From Bacteroidota bacterium (GTDB taxonomy: Bacteria; Bacteroidota; Bacteroidia; Bacteroidales; FEN-979): 17,188 nt of DNA. Position numbers and translations under genes: made by a program. Position 1 is the stretch's first letter. The number at the start of each line of letters is the position of its first letter. The notes beneath the pieces are model-generated. The model searched no databases. It was given only the letters and a program-made list of their open reading frames with translations, and was not told where the DNA came from. Of this stretch, positions 1-7,816 are shown piece by piece. The DNA lies in contig JAPLDN010000115.1 in NCBI GenBank assembly GCA_026391755.1, positions 1-17,188 on the forward strand, given 5' to 3'.

Positions 1-1
1 G

Positions 2-181
2 GAAGAGATAAAAATTAACGAAATTAACCGTGATATAAAATCAAATTTTCCCTCTGGCTTTTTTTATATCACAGCTACTTTATACGAATACAAGAACGGG
101 ACCTATTATTGTGTGGACAAAAGAGAGTTCGGAAAGGGAGATTTCACAAGACAATCTGAGAAATCAAAAAAATCGAATTAG
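2..181 (+). CDS. Upstream part of a discoidin-domain protein, 5' end outside window, ends at in-frame TAG
   Basis: The frame is open from the window edge and encodes 59 residues, ending in a Lys/Ser-rich stretch (QSEKSKKSN) before TAG at 179-181. The same frame continues without another stop to 517, through an acidic run (DDDEDEL) and a discoidin-like domain. The two parts therefore read as one gene broken by a single amber codon. The visible part has a beta-rich look (FFYITATLYEYKNGTYYCVDKREF), but I do not recognise a family for it. It could be a nonsense mutation, a sequencing error, or readthrough. The start codon and any signal peptide lie upstream of the window, so the cell location is not known. 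Confidence 0.5.
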   Translation, partial: EEIKINEINRDIKSNFPSGFFYITATLYEYKNGTYYCVDKREFGKGDFTRQSEKSKKSN

Positions 182-517
182 GATGACGATGAGGATGAAT
201 TGATTCCTTTAACTATTAAAGATTGTTCATGCAGTAAGGAGTATAAACCAGAAAAAAAGTGTGCAAATGCAGTGGATGGAAATGTCGGAACAGAGTGGAT
301 TGCCGGTGGCTTTGCTCCTCAATGGATTAAATTGACATTAAACGGTTCTCATAGCATTTCTAAAATAAGCTGGATAAACAACATGTCGCCGGAAGGACAA
401 GTGAGCATGGATTTCAGTTTTTACAATGAATATGGAAATTTGGTTTCAACAAAAACTGAAGCCTATTATGGGAAAAATGGCCAGACCAATTCAATTAATC
501 AGGGGTATAAATTCTGA
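182..517 (+). pseudogene. Discoidin-like (F5/8 type C or NADase-type glycan-binding) domain, downstream part of an amber-interrupted gene
   Basis: This is the same frame as 2-181, continued after the TAG and closed by TGA at 515-517. An independent start would have to be TTG at 200; no ATG or SD-like sequence supports one. After an acidic linker, the roughly 90-residue domain shows the discoidin-type pattern: CANAVDGNVGTEWIAGG (ligand-loop 'DG...T.W' signature), then WIKLTLNG and ISKISWINN. Such domains usually bind sugars or surfaces in exported proteins. It is short for an F5/8 type C domain (usually about 130-150 residues) and ends abruptly in QGYKF, so the C-terminus may be truncated or the fold may be one of the shorter discoidin-like families. 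The family call is moderate; the exact function is unknown. Confidence 0.5.
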
Positions 518-546
518 TTTCCGATGAAAAAGACCCAAGAAACAAT

Positions 547-651
547 TTACTGCTTTTTCTTTTTTATAGGGAAACTCCAATAGGTAGAAATCAAATGTAT
601 TGCACCGACTATTCCAACAAGAATAGCAACGGCTGTTAACACATCATACAT
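547..651 (-). CDS. Small 34-residue single-pass membrane peptide (hypothetical)
   Basis: ATG at 651 opens a 34-codon frame ending in TAA at 547-549. Residues 4-24 are a continuous hydrophobic helix (VLTAVAILVGIVGAIHLIST), followed by YWSFPI and a basic tail KKKKQ. This suggests one membrane segment with a cytoplasmic C-terminus by the positive-inside rule. An in-frame TGA just upstream rules out a longer protein in this frame. It lies on the same strand as, and downstream of, the zinc-ribbon micro-ORF (785-865), but in another frame. It may be an independent small protein or the membrane tail of a decayed zinc-ribbon/membrane gene. No SD or promoter is clear. The call rests on the membrane and charge pattern only. 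Confidence 0.4.
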   Translation of the reverse strand: MYDVLTAVAILVGIVGAIHLISTYWSFPIKKKKQ

Positions 652-784
652 AAGTCACACATTATCAAGTGTACAAACTATTAATATTGAGTATATCCTT
701 TCATAAAGAACTATCAGATAAGGCCCTTTTCTTGTAGGGCGTATATTCTGATGGGCTTTGCAGTGTTGGTTCTTGCCTCTCCTT

Positions 785-865
785 TCACAAGGATTTGTTA
801 ATTGACTCCCCACAGATGTGACAATAATTCTTATCCCGGGAATTACCACATTTACTGCAAGTCAT
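785..865 (-). CDS. Zinc-ribbon micro-ORF (26 residues), possibly a gene remnant
   Basis: ATG at 865 reads MTCSKCGNSRDKNYCHICGE and ends at TGA (785-787). The two Cys pairs (C3/C6 and C15/C18, spaced CxxCG...CxxCG) form a classic zinc-ribbon knuckle like those at the N-terminus of many small bacterial zinc-ribbon/membrane proteins. The same frame continues for about 36 codons after the TGA before the next stop, and a membrane segment (547-651) follows in a different frame. This suggests a once-longer gene broken by a stop and a frameshift. The alternative is a genuine 26-residue zinc peptide. The ligand spacing is clear; whether the gene is intact is not. Confidence 0.4.
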   Translation of the reverse strand: MTCSKCGNSRDKNYCHICGESINKSL

Positions 866-953
866 AATTTGTACATCATTTGAAAGTAAAAATACATCCA
901 TATTATGAACCCAGCTACTCCTGCTGAAGGGTTGGCTAAAACACCTTTGCCCT

Positions 954-1550
954 TTATTGACACTTTTTACTAGGTTTTATTTCCGGTATAATCAATTTAG
1001 CCAGATTCTCTGAAACTTTCTCTATTAAAATATCGAAGGTTGTAAAATTGGTTTTAGTAGTTAATTGAACGTAGGTGATCCTGCCTGGGGAAACAGTAAT
1101 GGTTATAGGATTAGAAATTGTAAATTTATTCCCTGTGAGGGAAACTCTATGCTCACCTGGTGAAATGAAGTGTTCGGAATAGCAATTACTTTTCAGCTTA
1201 CAAACAACAGAATCATCAATAGCAACAAGAAAGGCAATTCCACTCCCGCTATACCCGTTTTTTCGAAGAAAACACACCTTTCCCATATTCCCTTCAAATT
1301 GTTTCGGTTCCAGTTTTGTAATGATCTCAGATGATCCATTTGCATATCGAATCATAAATATTTCAGACTTCAAAACGGAATATGTTGGTCCGGACAGATT
1401 ATCTGCTTTTTTAAATTTAATTTCGGTTGACGTAACTTCTAAAACCTTTGCAAGGATCGAATCTCCGGTATTTTTTGTTATTACATCTTGAGCATGACAA
1501 TTAATAACAATAAAAGTCATTAACAATACAGCAATAATAGTCTTTCCCAT
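954..1550 (-). CDS. Exported DUF2846-like protein
   Basis: The product has 198 residues from ATG at 1550. A TTG eight codons upstream would put eight polar residues before the signal peptide, so I prefer the ATG. An N-terminal signal (MGKTIIAVLLMTFIVINCHAQ, cleavage after HAQ) sends it to the periplasm or outer membrane. Two modules follow. The first (about 22-80) is a Bacteroidota-typical segment, DVITKNTGDSILAKVLEV through SVLKSEIFMIRYANG. The second (about 90-190) has the DUF2846 pattern: a GKVCFLRK strand, a short-loop barrel, and SPGEHRVSL with ITVSPGRITYVQL near the end. DUF2846 proteins are often lipoproteins or surface proteins of unknown role. The Cys in VINCHAQ lacks a proper lipobox, so type I cleavage is more likely. 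It lies 131 bases downstream of the Kelch protein gene on the same strand and no clear promoter precedes it, so it may be co-transcribed. Confidence 0.75.
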   Translation of the reverse strand: MGKTIIAVLLMTFIVINCHAQDVITKNTGDSILAKVLEVTSTEIKFKKADNLSGPTYSVLKSEIFMIRYANGSSEIITKLEPKQFEGNMGKVCFLRKNGYSGSGIAFLVAIDDSVVCKLKSNCYSEHFISPGEHRVSLTGNKFTISNPITITVSPGRITYVQLTTKTNFTTFDILIEKVSENLAKLIIPEIKPSKKCQ

Positions 1551-1681
1551 TTCCAGGATATTTAGGTTAAACAATCAATTTGTATTTTTTCGAGTTGTGA
1601 TTTGCAATTTTTCTTTACGGGTACGATTATTGCGGCCATCTCAATTCTTAGTTTACTTTGAGATTTAATTTTCTTTGCCGA

Positions 1682-3163
1682 TTACTTTATAATTACCACC
1701 TTCCGGACCAGTATTTGGTCATCGAATTTTAAAATAATTGCGTAGCACCCTTGATTTTCATTTGAAAGATCGATTTCGTATTCCGTTTGACCCTGCAATT
1801 GTTTTTTGAATATTTCTCTTCCGCTAATATCAGTAACAGTCACCTCAAATTGCTTATTATTTATAAAACCGGATGCGATTTTGAAAATGCCTTTTGTTGG
1901 ATTAGGGAAGATTTGAAAAACATCTTTCGTTGTATTTTCCGTACCGCTGCTCGATCTTTTCTGTGTCACTGTGACATTTCGAACAGGCTGGTCATAGTCC
2001 CTGAATTTTACCTGGATATTTGCAGTCCGGGAATAGGCCAATGTGTTTTCCGTATAAATTGCAACAATGGTTCCATTGCCGCTTCCTGACGGTGTAACGA
2101 TGCACCATGAAACATCACTTGTTGCAATCCAATCTGAATTTGAATTCACCGAAAATGCTGTGTTTCCGGCCAGGGCAGATACTTCACTGTTTGAAGGTGA
2201 TACTTCAAGCTGAAGTTGTGTCCCGGAAAATCTCCAAAAGTCCTTAAAATAATAAGGGGTATGGTTTGTATACCCGGTTCCAAGATAAGCGTAATTACCG
2301 ATAGCAAAACCAACAGCTCCGTATCTTGCATCACCAGTAAAGTTTTCTTGCCAGTTATTCGTCCATGTGTCAGTACCCGGATCATATCTGTTTACATCAG
2401 CGAAATATTGTCCGTTGTTAGACCCTGTGCATACAAAACCAATATTCCCGATTGCGAAACCAACAGCGTTTCCTCTTATCGGAGCATCCATATTTGATTT
2501 TTGAGTCCAGACATCATACACCGGATCATACTCCCAAAAGGTTCCGTCATCTGCACTCACATAACCTTTGTTTCCAATTGCGAAACCAACAGCATCATAT
2601 GGTGCTCCGCCCGGGAAATCAGTTTTTTTTGACCAATTCCTCGTAGTTACATTATACTCCCAGAAACTGTTATACTTATCTTTGGTAACATTATACCCAA
2701 GTCCGCCACCCACATAGCCTTTATTGCCAATTGAAAAGCTAAAGGCCCATGACCTGTCATTATCAGGAAGATCAGGTATTTGAGACCAGGTATCTGATGA
2801 AGGATTGTATTCCCAGAAATCCTTAAAATCTTCGAATAGTCCTTCGCCTTCACCTGTGCCAATATATACTCTGCCTCCAACAGAAAATCCGACTGCACCT
2901 TTCCTTGGATTTCCGGGGAAAGTTGCTTTTTGTGTCCAATCATCTGTTAAAGGATCATATTCCCAAAAATCAGCATAGTAATTATTTAAATTTCCGCCGG
3001 TTCCAATATACCCTTTGGAAGATGTTGATATACCAACTGCGTCATCTCTTTTTAAGCCACCAAAATCCGATTTTTGAATCCACGAATTTTGAGCATTAAG
3101 GCTAAACCCAATAAATGTTGAAAGTATAATTGTAACAATCAAATAAATTGAAATTTGTTTCAT
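1682..3163 (-). CDS. Secreted Kelch-repeat protein with BACON and T9SS type A sorting domains
   Basis: The product has 493 residues with ATG at 3163. A signal peptide spans residues 1-25 (cleavage after SLNAQ). Residues about 30-312 contain five to six Kelch-type blades, each with an aromatic-rich motif such as FWEYDPLTDDWTQK, FWEYNPSSDTWSQI, FWEYDPVYDVWTQK or RYDPGTDTWTNN, alternating with GYIGTG or GYVGGG strands. This predicts a beta-propeller of galactose-oxidase type. Residues about 319-402 form a BACON domain (SDWIATSDVSWCIVTPSGSG, then ANIQVKF and NVTVTQK), often tied to glycan or mucin binding. Residues 414-493 are a T9SS type A C-terminal domain (IFPNPTKGIF, TDISGREIFKK, GCYAIIL, VRKVVIIK). 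Export by Sec and T9SS to the cell surface follows. No catalytic residues are evident, so a binding role is likelier than an enzyme. The start lies 10 bases after the stop of the upstream gene, so they probably form an operon. Confidence 0.9.
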   Translation of the reverse strand: MKQISIYLIVTIILSTFIGFSLNAQNSWIQKSDFGGLKRDDAVGISTSSKGYIGTGGNLNNYYADFWEYDPLTDDWTQKATFPGNPRKGAVGFSVGGRVYIGTGEGEGLFEDFKDFWEYNPSSDTWSQIPDLPDNDRSWAFSFSIGNKGYVGGGLGYNVTKDKYNSFWEYNVTTRNWSKKTDFPGGAPYDAVGFAIGNKGYVSADDGTFWEYDPVYDVWTQKSNMDAPIRGNAVGFAIGNIGFVCTGSNNGQYFADVNRYDPGTDTWTNNWQENFTGDARYGAVGFAIGNYAYLGTGYTNHTPYYFKDFWRFSGTQLQLEVSPSNSEVSALAGNTAFSVNSNSDWIATSDVSWCIVTPSGSGNGTIVAIYTENTLAYSRTANIQVKFRDYDQPVRNVTVTQKRSSSGTENTTKDVFQIFPNPTKGIFKIASGFINNKQFEVTVTDISGREIFKKQLQGQTEYEIDLSNENQGCYAIILKFDDQILVRKVVIIK

Positions 3164-3173
3164 AAAAAGAGAA

Positions 3174-4184
3174 TTAATAAACAGTGTAAATTATAGTTGC
3201 TATTGAATTTTGAATTTCTAGTTCTTTGTTTGATAATTTTTTGATAGTTGCTGACCACGACTCTCCGTTTTCCAGGGTATAAACAATGATTTTATTATCA
3301 CTTAATAGTTGAAAGGTGCCTTTGTAAACAGTTGTGCTGCCATCTTGTAATAATATTGTCATAGTGAATGTTCCATCTGCGGAAAAATGAATTATTTCAT
3401 TTACCTTTTCCGATTTTGGAATACCTTCCTTATCTAAAGTTGCCATCGATTTCCATTGTTTATAAATGGAAATGGTATTATTATTTCCTAAAGGTTTTAT
3501 TGCGGCAAATAAACCAACCTGCTCCTTTTGAATTTGAGTTGTATTAGATCCTGTTTTAACCGGAGCAGCCGCAATTGGGACAGATTTCGGAATTCCTAGC
3601 AAATCAATGCAATTGATAACTTTCATGATAGATGTTTCATTTTTTTTATCGATGTCATCAGTTCTTTGCTCTTTCCCGTTTATTGATAATCTTAATTTTG
3701 TAACGGGCGTGGTTTTTAACGTATTCCAAACAGAATCATCATTAATTTTAAATATCTTAAAATGGTAATAAAATGATTCATCTTTGTAAGATTCCGATTC
3801 TTCTTCTTCCTTAAGAGAAATTATTTTCCCGTTTTCCAATATCAATTCCACCTGGTTAAACGGTCCAACATAACCGTATTTGATAGAAGCCCATCTGAAC
3901 TCAAGTCCATTAATCCCATCAATATTGCTGCCATAGACATTCAAAAACACTCTGTTAGAAGCATCCAGAACGTCACTGACAGACATTCCAAACCCTCCCT
4001 TTTTAATATCATAAAGGGTTTCACCATATGTTTCAACTGTCCTTTTTTTCGTAAAGTCGTCTACTTTATCCTGAATATACTTGCACTTATTACTTTGTTT
4101 TTTTTGGGCATAAGTAAAAAAGTTAATTGTTGATAGAAAGATTAAGACCATCAGAGCTATCGGCAATACAGGTTTTGTTTTCAT
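3174..4184 (-). CDS. Exported protein with C-terminal lipocalin-like domain
   Basis: The product has 336 residues, with ATG at 4184 placed about 75 bases downstream of a good Bacteroidota promoter. A signal peptide covers residues 1-27 (LIFLSTINFFTYAQ, then KKQSNKC). Residues about 33-200 form a region I do not recognise beyond being a Bacteroidota exported type (CKYIQDKVDDFTKKRTVETY; VELILENGKIISL; VTKLRLSING). Residues about 240-336 have the lipocalin-like pattern of calycin-fold domains in this phylum: IYKQWKSMA, IIHFSADGTFTMTI, VYKGTFQLLSDNKI, then WSATIKKLSNKELEI. These domains may bind small ligands but are mostly uncharacterised. The gene is first in a minus-strand run with the Kelch/BACON protein (10-base spacing). 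Its job is unknown. Confidence 0.75.
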   Translation of the reverse strand: MKTKPVLPIALMVLIFLSTINFFTYAQKKQSNKCKYIQDKVDDFTKKRTVETYGETLYDIKKGGFGMSVSDVLDASNRVFLNVYGSNIDGINGLEFRWASIKYGYVGPFNQVELILENGKIISLKEEEESESYKDESFYYHFKIFKINDDSVWNTLKTTPVTKLRLSINGKEQRTDDIDKKNETSIMKVINCIDLLGIPKSVPIAAAPVKTGSNTTQIQKEQVGLFAAIKPLGNNNTISIYKQWKSMATLDKEGIPKSEKVNEIIHFSADGTFTMTILLQDGSTTVYKGTFQLLSDNKIIVYTLENGESWSATIKKLSNKELEIQNSIATIIYTVY

Positions 4185-4266
4185 ACTTTGCTTATTAGTT
4201 TGACACCCGGTTGATTTATAGGAATTCTTTTTTGAAATTAAAACAATGATGCTGCGGTATAAGCCT

Positions 4267-4296
4267 CAAATATAGAATAATTTAATTGAAAGTCAA
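4267..4296 (-). promoter_or_regulatory. Bacteroidota-type promoter for the 4184->1682 operon
   Basis: Read on the minus strand, TTG (4296-4294) is followed after 19 bases by TATATTTG (4274-4267). This fits the phylum's TTG-N19-TAnnTTTG vegetative promoter. It predicts a transcript start near 4260 and a leader of about 75 bases before ATG at 4184. The TTG is extended as TTGACTTTCA, identical in the first 10 bases to the divergent promoter at 4564-4593. Confidence 0.7.
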
Positions 4297-4563
4297 TAGT
4301 ATATCAGATTTTTATCTATGTTGATGTTTTAGAAGTTTTCCAGTACACTTTTTCATATTTTCCTGATAAATTGAAATAACCTGAAGTCTTGATTATCCTC
4401 TGCGGATATTCTTTGACTACTTCAACTTATTAATTAACAACCGATTGTCAGTTTTGGTTAATTTGCTCCTGCTTGAACTTTTCAGGGTAGGTATTTTTTT
4501 AATAATAGAGACAAAATTTAAGTGAACAAAGCATTTCCACCCTGCAATCTTTTGATAAAAGTT

Positions 4564-4593
4564 TTGACTTTCAGTTTTAATGTATTATATTTG
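4564..4593 (+). promoter_or_regulatory. Bacteroidota-type promoter for the beta-helix surface protein gene
   Basis: TTG (4564-4566), then 19 bases, then TATATTTG (4586-4593): an exact fit to the phylum consensus. The transcript would start near 4600, giving a leader of about 110 bases before ATG at 4712. It shares the first 10 bases (TTGACTTTCA), the spacing and the -7 box with the divergent promoter at 4267-4296. The two gene groups may therefore be expressed alike. Confidence 0.7.
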
Positions 4594-4711
4594 ATTGTGG
4601 CTATAGATGGTATTGAACACTCCAGCTTAGGCATAATATATTCCCCGGTTAAAATATAATGGTAGTTGATGTGTAAAGCCCCAGAACTTTGGCCATTTAA
4701 ATTCAGCAAAG

Positions 4712-7700
4712 ATGAAACATAAACTTTTACTCTCACTGCTATTAGCTTTAAGCATGAACCTGACAGTAAACGTCCAGAGGGCAAATGCTGATGCTACCAG
4801 AACCGTTGGTAGCGGCGGTAACTATTCAACCCTGCAGCTGGCTTTCACAGATATCAACAACGGGCTTATTACAGGAGCCATCACCCTGCAAATCATTGGC
4901 AGTATAACCGATAACAATTCTGCCGTGCTGAATGCCAGCAGCTCAGGAAGTGCCAGCTATACTTCGATAAACATTTATCCTACTATCAGTGGTGTTACTT
5001 TGAGCGGCAGCTATAGCGGCCCACTTATCGATCTCAACGGAGCCGATCATGTCACTATTGATGGAAGGGTGAATGCCACAGGGCTGGCAATTGATATGAC
5101 CATCACCAATACAAGATCCGGCGATGGCAATTCTTCTACCATAAGGTTCACCAACGATGCCACCTATAACACGGTGAAATATTGCGTAATCAAAGGATCT
5201 GGGTCCGGTGGAGACAAAGGCACCATGCTTTTCACAAACACTGTCACTACCACCGGAAACAGTAACAACACAATTGATCATAACGAAATTACAAACAACG
5301 GCGGGAACAGACCTTTAATGACAATTTTTTCAAGATCAACAAACAGCTCAGTTCCAAATAGTTTGAATACTATCAGCAACAATAATATTCATGATGTTTT
5401 AAATCCCAATAATTCTCATTCTTTTATCATAAATCTAGGAGATGGAAACGGCGGATGCAATAGTTACAATGACGCCTGGACCATAACAGGAAACAGCTTC
5501 TATGAATCTCAGACCTTTACCATCACCAGTGGGAATAATATGGAAATTATTTACATCTATGCATCTTCCGGGAACAATTTTACAATTTCCAACAATTACC
5601 TTGGAGGGAGTGCCCCGTTGTGCGGGGGGACATGGACAAAGACTACGGGAAACAATACGTTCCAGCTTATGGAAATACGTGTGGGAAGCACAATAGCCAG
5701 CAATATCCAGGGAAATACAGTTAAAAATTTCAATTTTACCAACACAGGTAGTAATATCTGGTGGGGGATAAATATCCAGGCCGGAACAGTCAATATTGGG
5801 ACGACTGCCGGAAACTGCATTGGCTCATCCGATGGAACAGGTTCCATTATTTATACAGGAAATGGTTCAAACGCTGCTTTTTATGGGGTTCACTTCCAAT
5901 CATCGAATGTAAATGCCCAAAATAATATCATTGGCTCCATTACCGTAGCCAATACAACTCCCACCAATTCTTCTCATTTTTATGGGATTTATGTACGATC
6001 CAACGGTGGATCCTTTTCGGTCAGCAACAATACAATTGGAAGCACAACAACACCGAGCAGCATCAATGCAACATCCTATTCAACAACCGATGCGCAGAAG
6101 GTATATGGAATTGCATGCGATGGTAATTCCGGAACCGTTAACCTGAGCAACAATACAGTTGCCAACCTGACAAATGGGACAACAAACGCAACCACCACCG
6201 TTTACGGCCGGATGTATGGGATATATGCATACAGGAACACCAACACCATCAGCGGAAACCTGATTCATGACCTCACCATCGCGAACGCAAACAGTGCCAG
6301 TGGTTCCGATCCGAGCAACACGGATAATCCCTCCCTTTCGGCAGCCGGGATAGCCTTTGCGGATAACAGCAACAGTGCCCAGACCCTGTCGGGCAATAAA
6401 ATCTACAACATTTCAAACACCTACGCCTCCTTCACCGGGCATGTTGCGGGGATCTACTACTACGGACAGTCCACTGCAAGTTCGATTGACAAAAATCTCA
6501 TTTACGGTCTGAGCGTAAGCTCAGGCAGCAGTTCTGCAACTATCCACGGGATCAAGATTGATAACGGGGTGGCGACCTATTCGAATAATATTGTCATTCT
6601 TGGAGGAAATACAAACACAACCCTTTATGGCATTTATGACGGAAATGCTTCAGGAACAAGCAATATTTATTTCAATACTGTGTATCTCAACGGAGCTCCG
6701 ACATCAGGTTCTTTGAACAGCGCAGGACTGTATAATTCCACCACTGCCGATACCAGGAATTACAGAAATAACATCTTCTTCAACGCCCGTTCCAACAGCG
6801 GAGCTGGTGGTAAACATTATGCAATGTACATTCTAAACACCGGAGGAGGCCTGACTTGCGACTACAATGACTACTATGTTACAGGGACAGGCGGAACACT
6901 TGGATACTATGGCGGTGATAAAACATCAATCCCTATTGTGACAGAAGTTACAGGGAACGATGCTCACAGTCAGAGCCTGGATCCTTCTTTTGCCAATGCC
7001 GGCAGGACCAATGCACCTGATTACATCCCTTCCGCTGCATTAACGGCTGTGGAGGGTACCGGAATCACCAACGACTACGGAGGAACTATCCGCGCAGTGT
7101 CTCCCCTTTTCCCTGAAATGGGAGCCTGGGAGCAGAACAATACAGTTACATGGAATGGAAACACCAGTAATGACTGGAGTGTTTCTGGTAACTGGACCCC
7201 TGGTTCGGTCCCGACAGCTTCGACAAATGTGACCATTCCTTCAGGCACTACTAATCCCTGTCATGTGACTCTGGCAGTAAGCAGTCCTGCAGCATGCAAC
7301 AACCTGACCATAAATGCAAGCGCTGTTTTAACCATTGACCCGGTCAAAGCCCTCACGGTTAACGGCACTCTCACAAACAGCGCAGGGAACACGGGACTGG
7401 TGATCAGCAGTGATGGTACAGGGACTGGATCTCTTATTCAGAGTACCACTTCGGTAGCCGCTACGGTACAAAGGTATATTTCAGGAGACGCTACACTCTT
7501 ACTTAATAAGTATCATATGGTCTCCATCCCTGTATACTATGCCAGTCCGACTTCAAACCTTTTCCTGGGCTCCTATCTGTATAAGCTGGATGCCTCACAG
7601 GTCGATCCTACGAATAGCAACTACTATGGATTATGGGTCAGTATGGGAACTCCCACAGATACTCCGCTTTCATGCAGTTCGGGTTATATGATCTATTATC

Positions 7701-7816
7701 CTGCCGCATCAACTACATATACCTTTACCGGTAATTTGAACACTGGCACTTTCACTCCTACGGTTTCCTATGGGGGCACCTATACCTTCAACCTGGTTCC
7801 CAACCCCTATCCCTAG
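4712..7816 (+). CDS. Large parallel beta-helix surface protein, N-terminal 1034 residues up to an in-frame TAG
   Basis: ATG at 4712 opens with a signal peptide (residues 1-26, LLLSLLLALSMNLTV...RANA), so the protein is exported. Residues about 30-800 are rich in Asn, Thr, Ser and Gly, with recurring turns such as GPLIDLNGADHVTIDG, NTIDHNEITNNGG, SNNTIG and NIYFNTVYLNG. This is the signature of right-handed parallel beta-helix repeats. From W814 a second region begins (WNGNTSNDWSVSGNWTPGSV), typical of the spacer before T9SS sorting domains. The frame stops at TAG (7814-7816), directly after NLVPNPYP, in the middle of a motif that normally continues with a Ser and INW. The same frame resumes with AINWGSSSGW and runs to a full T9SS tail at 8701. 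As read, this product lacks its sorting signal and would be stranded in the periplasm. Ligand or partner is unknown; adhesion or glycan contact is only a guess. Confidence 0.85.
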   Translation: MKHKLLLSLLLALSMNLTVNVQRANADATRTVGSGGNYSTLQLAFTDINNGLITGAITLQIIGSITDNNSAVLNASSSGSASYTSINIYPTISGVTLSGSYSGPLIDLNGADHVTIDGRVNATGLAIDMTITNTRSGDGNSSTIRFTNDATYNTVKYCVIKGSGSGGDKGTMLFTNTVTTTGNSNNTIDHNEITNNGGNRPLMTIFSRSTNSSVPNSLNTISNNNIHDVLNPNNSHSFIINLGDGNGGCNSYNDAWTITGNSFYESQTFTITSGNNMEIIYIYASSGNNFTISNNYLGGSAPLCGGTWTKTTGNNTFQLMEIRVGSTIASNIQGNTVKNFNFTNTGSNIWWGINIQAGTVNIGTTAGNCIGSSDGTGSIIYTGNGSNAAFYGVHFQSSNVNAQNNIIGSITVANTTPTNSSHFYGIYVRSNGGSFSVSNNTIGSTTTPSSINATSYSTTDAQKVYGIACDGNSGTVNLSNNTVANLTNGTTNATTTVYGRMYGIYAYRNTNTISGNLIHDLTIANANSASGSDPSNTDNPSLSAAGIAFADNSNSAQTLSGNKIYNISNTYASFTGHVAGIYYYGQSTASSIDKNLIYGLSVSSGSSSATIHGIKIDNGVATYSNNIVILGGNTNTTLYGIYDGNASGTSNIYFNTVYLNGAPTSGSLNSAGLYNSTTADTRNYRNNIFFNARSNSGAGGKHYAMYILNTGGGLTCDYNDYYVTGTGGTLGYYGGDKTSIPIVTEVTGNDAHSQSLDPSFANAGRTNAPDYIPSAALTAVEGTGITNDYGGTIRAVSPLFPEMGAWEQNNTVTWNGNTSNDWSVSGNWTPGSVPTASTNVTIPSGTTNPCHVTLAVSSPAACNNLTINASAVLTIDPVKALTVNGTLTNSAGNTGLVISSDGTGTGSLIQSTTSVAATVQRYISGDATLLLNKYHMVSIPVYYASPTSNLFLGSYLYKLDASQVDPTNSNYYGLWVSMGTPTDTPLSCSSGYMIYYPAASTTYTFTGNLNTGTFTPTVSYGGTYTFNLVPNPYP

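Larger units (their letters stand above)
518..953. other. Stretch without a full-size gene, between the discoidin gene and the DUF2846-like gene
   Basis: Apart from the two micro-ORFs on the minus strand, I see no gene, RNA or mobile element here. An imperfect inverted repeat at 908-933 (AACCC-AGC against GCT-GAA-GGGTT) sits 20 bases beyond the stop of the 954-1550 gene. It lacks a T-run in either direction, so it is a weak terminator candidate at best. Confidence 0.4.
4185..4711. other. Divergent intergenic region (527 bases)
   Basis: The region is AT-rich and holds the two divergent promoters listed separately. The leader of the 4712 gene has no strong Shine-Dalgarno sequence, as is usual in this phylum. 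A weak inverted repeat (ATTAAC against GTTAAT, 18-base loop) lies at about 4433-4462. I see no gene, RNA or repeat array beyond this. Confidence 0.5.

Noticed and set aside
655..849. A 64-codon minus-strand ORF
   Set aside because: It overlaps the zinc-ribbon frame in another phase and has no domain; the CxxC frame is more convincing.
908..933. Imperfect hairpin after the DUF2846-like gene
   Set aside because: Contains a 3-base bulge and lacks a T-run; could occur by chance.
1638..1664. Inverted repeat ATCTCAA/TTGAGAT downstream of the Kelch protein gene
   Set aside because: Seven-bp AT-rich stem with a 13-base loop and no T-run after it; too weak to call a terminator.
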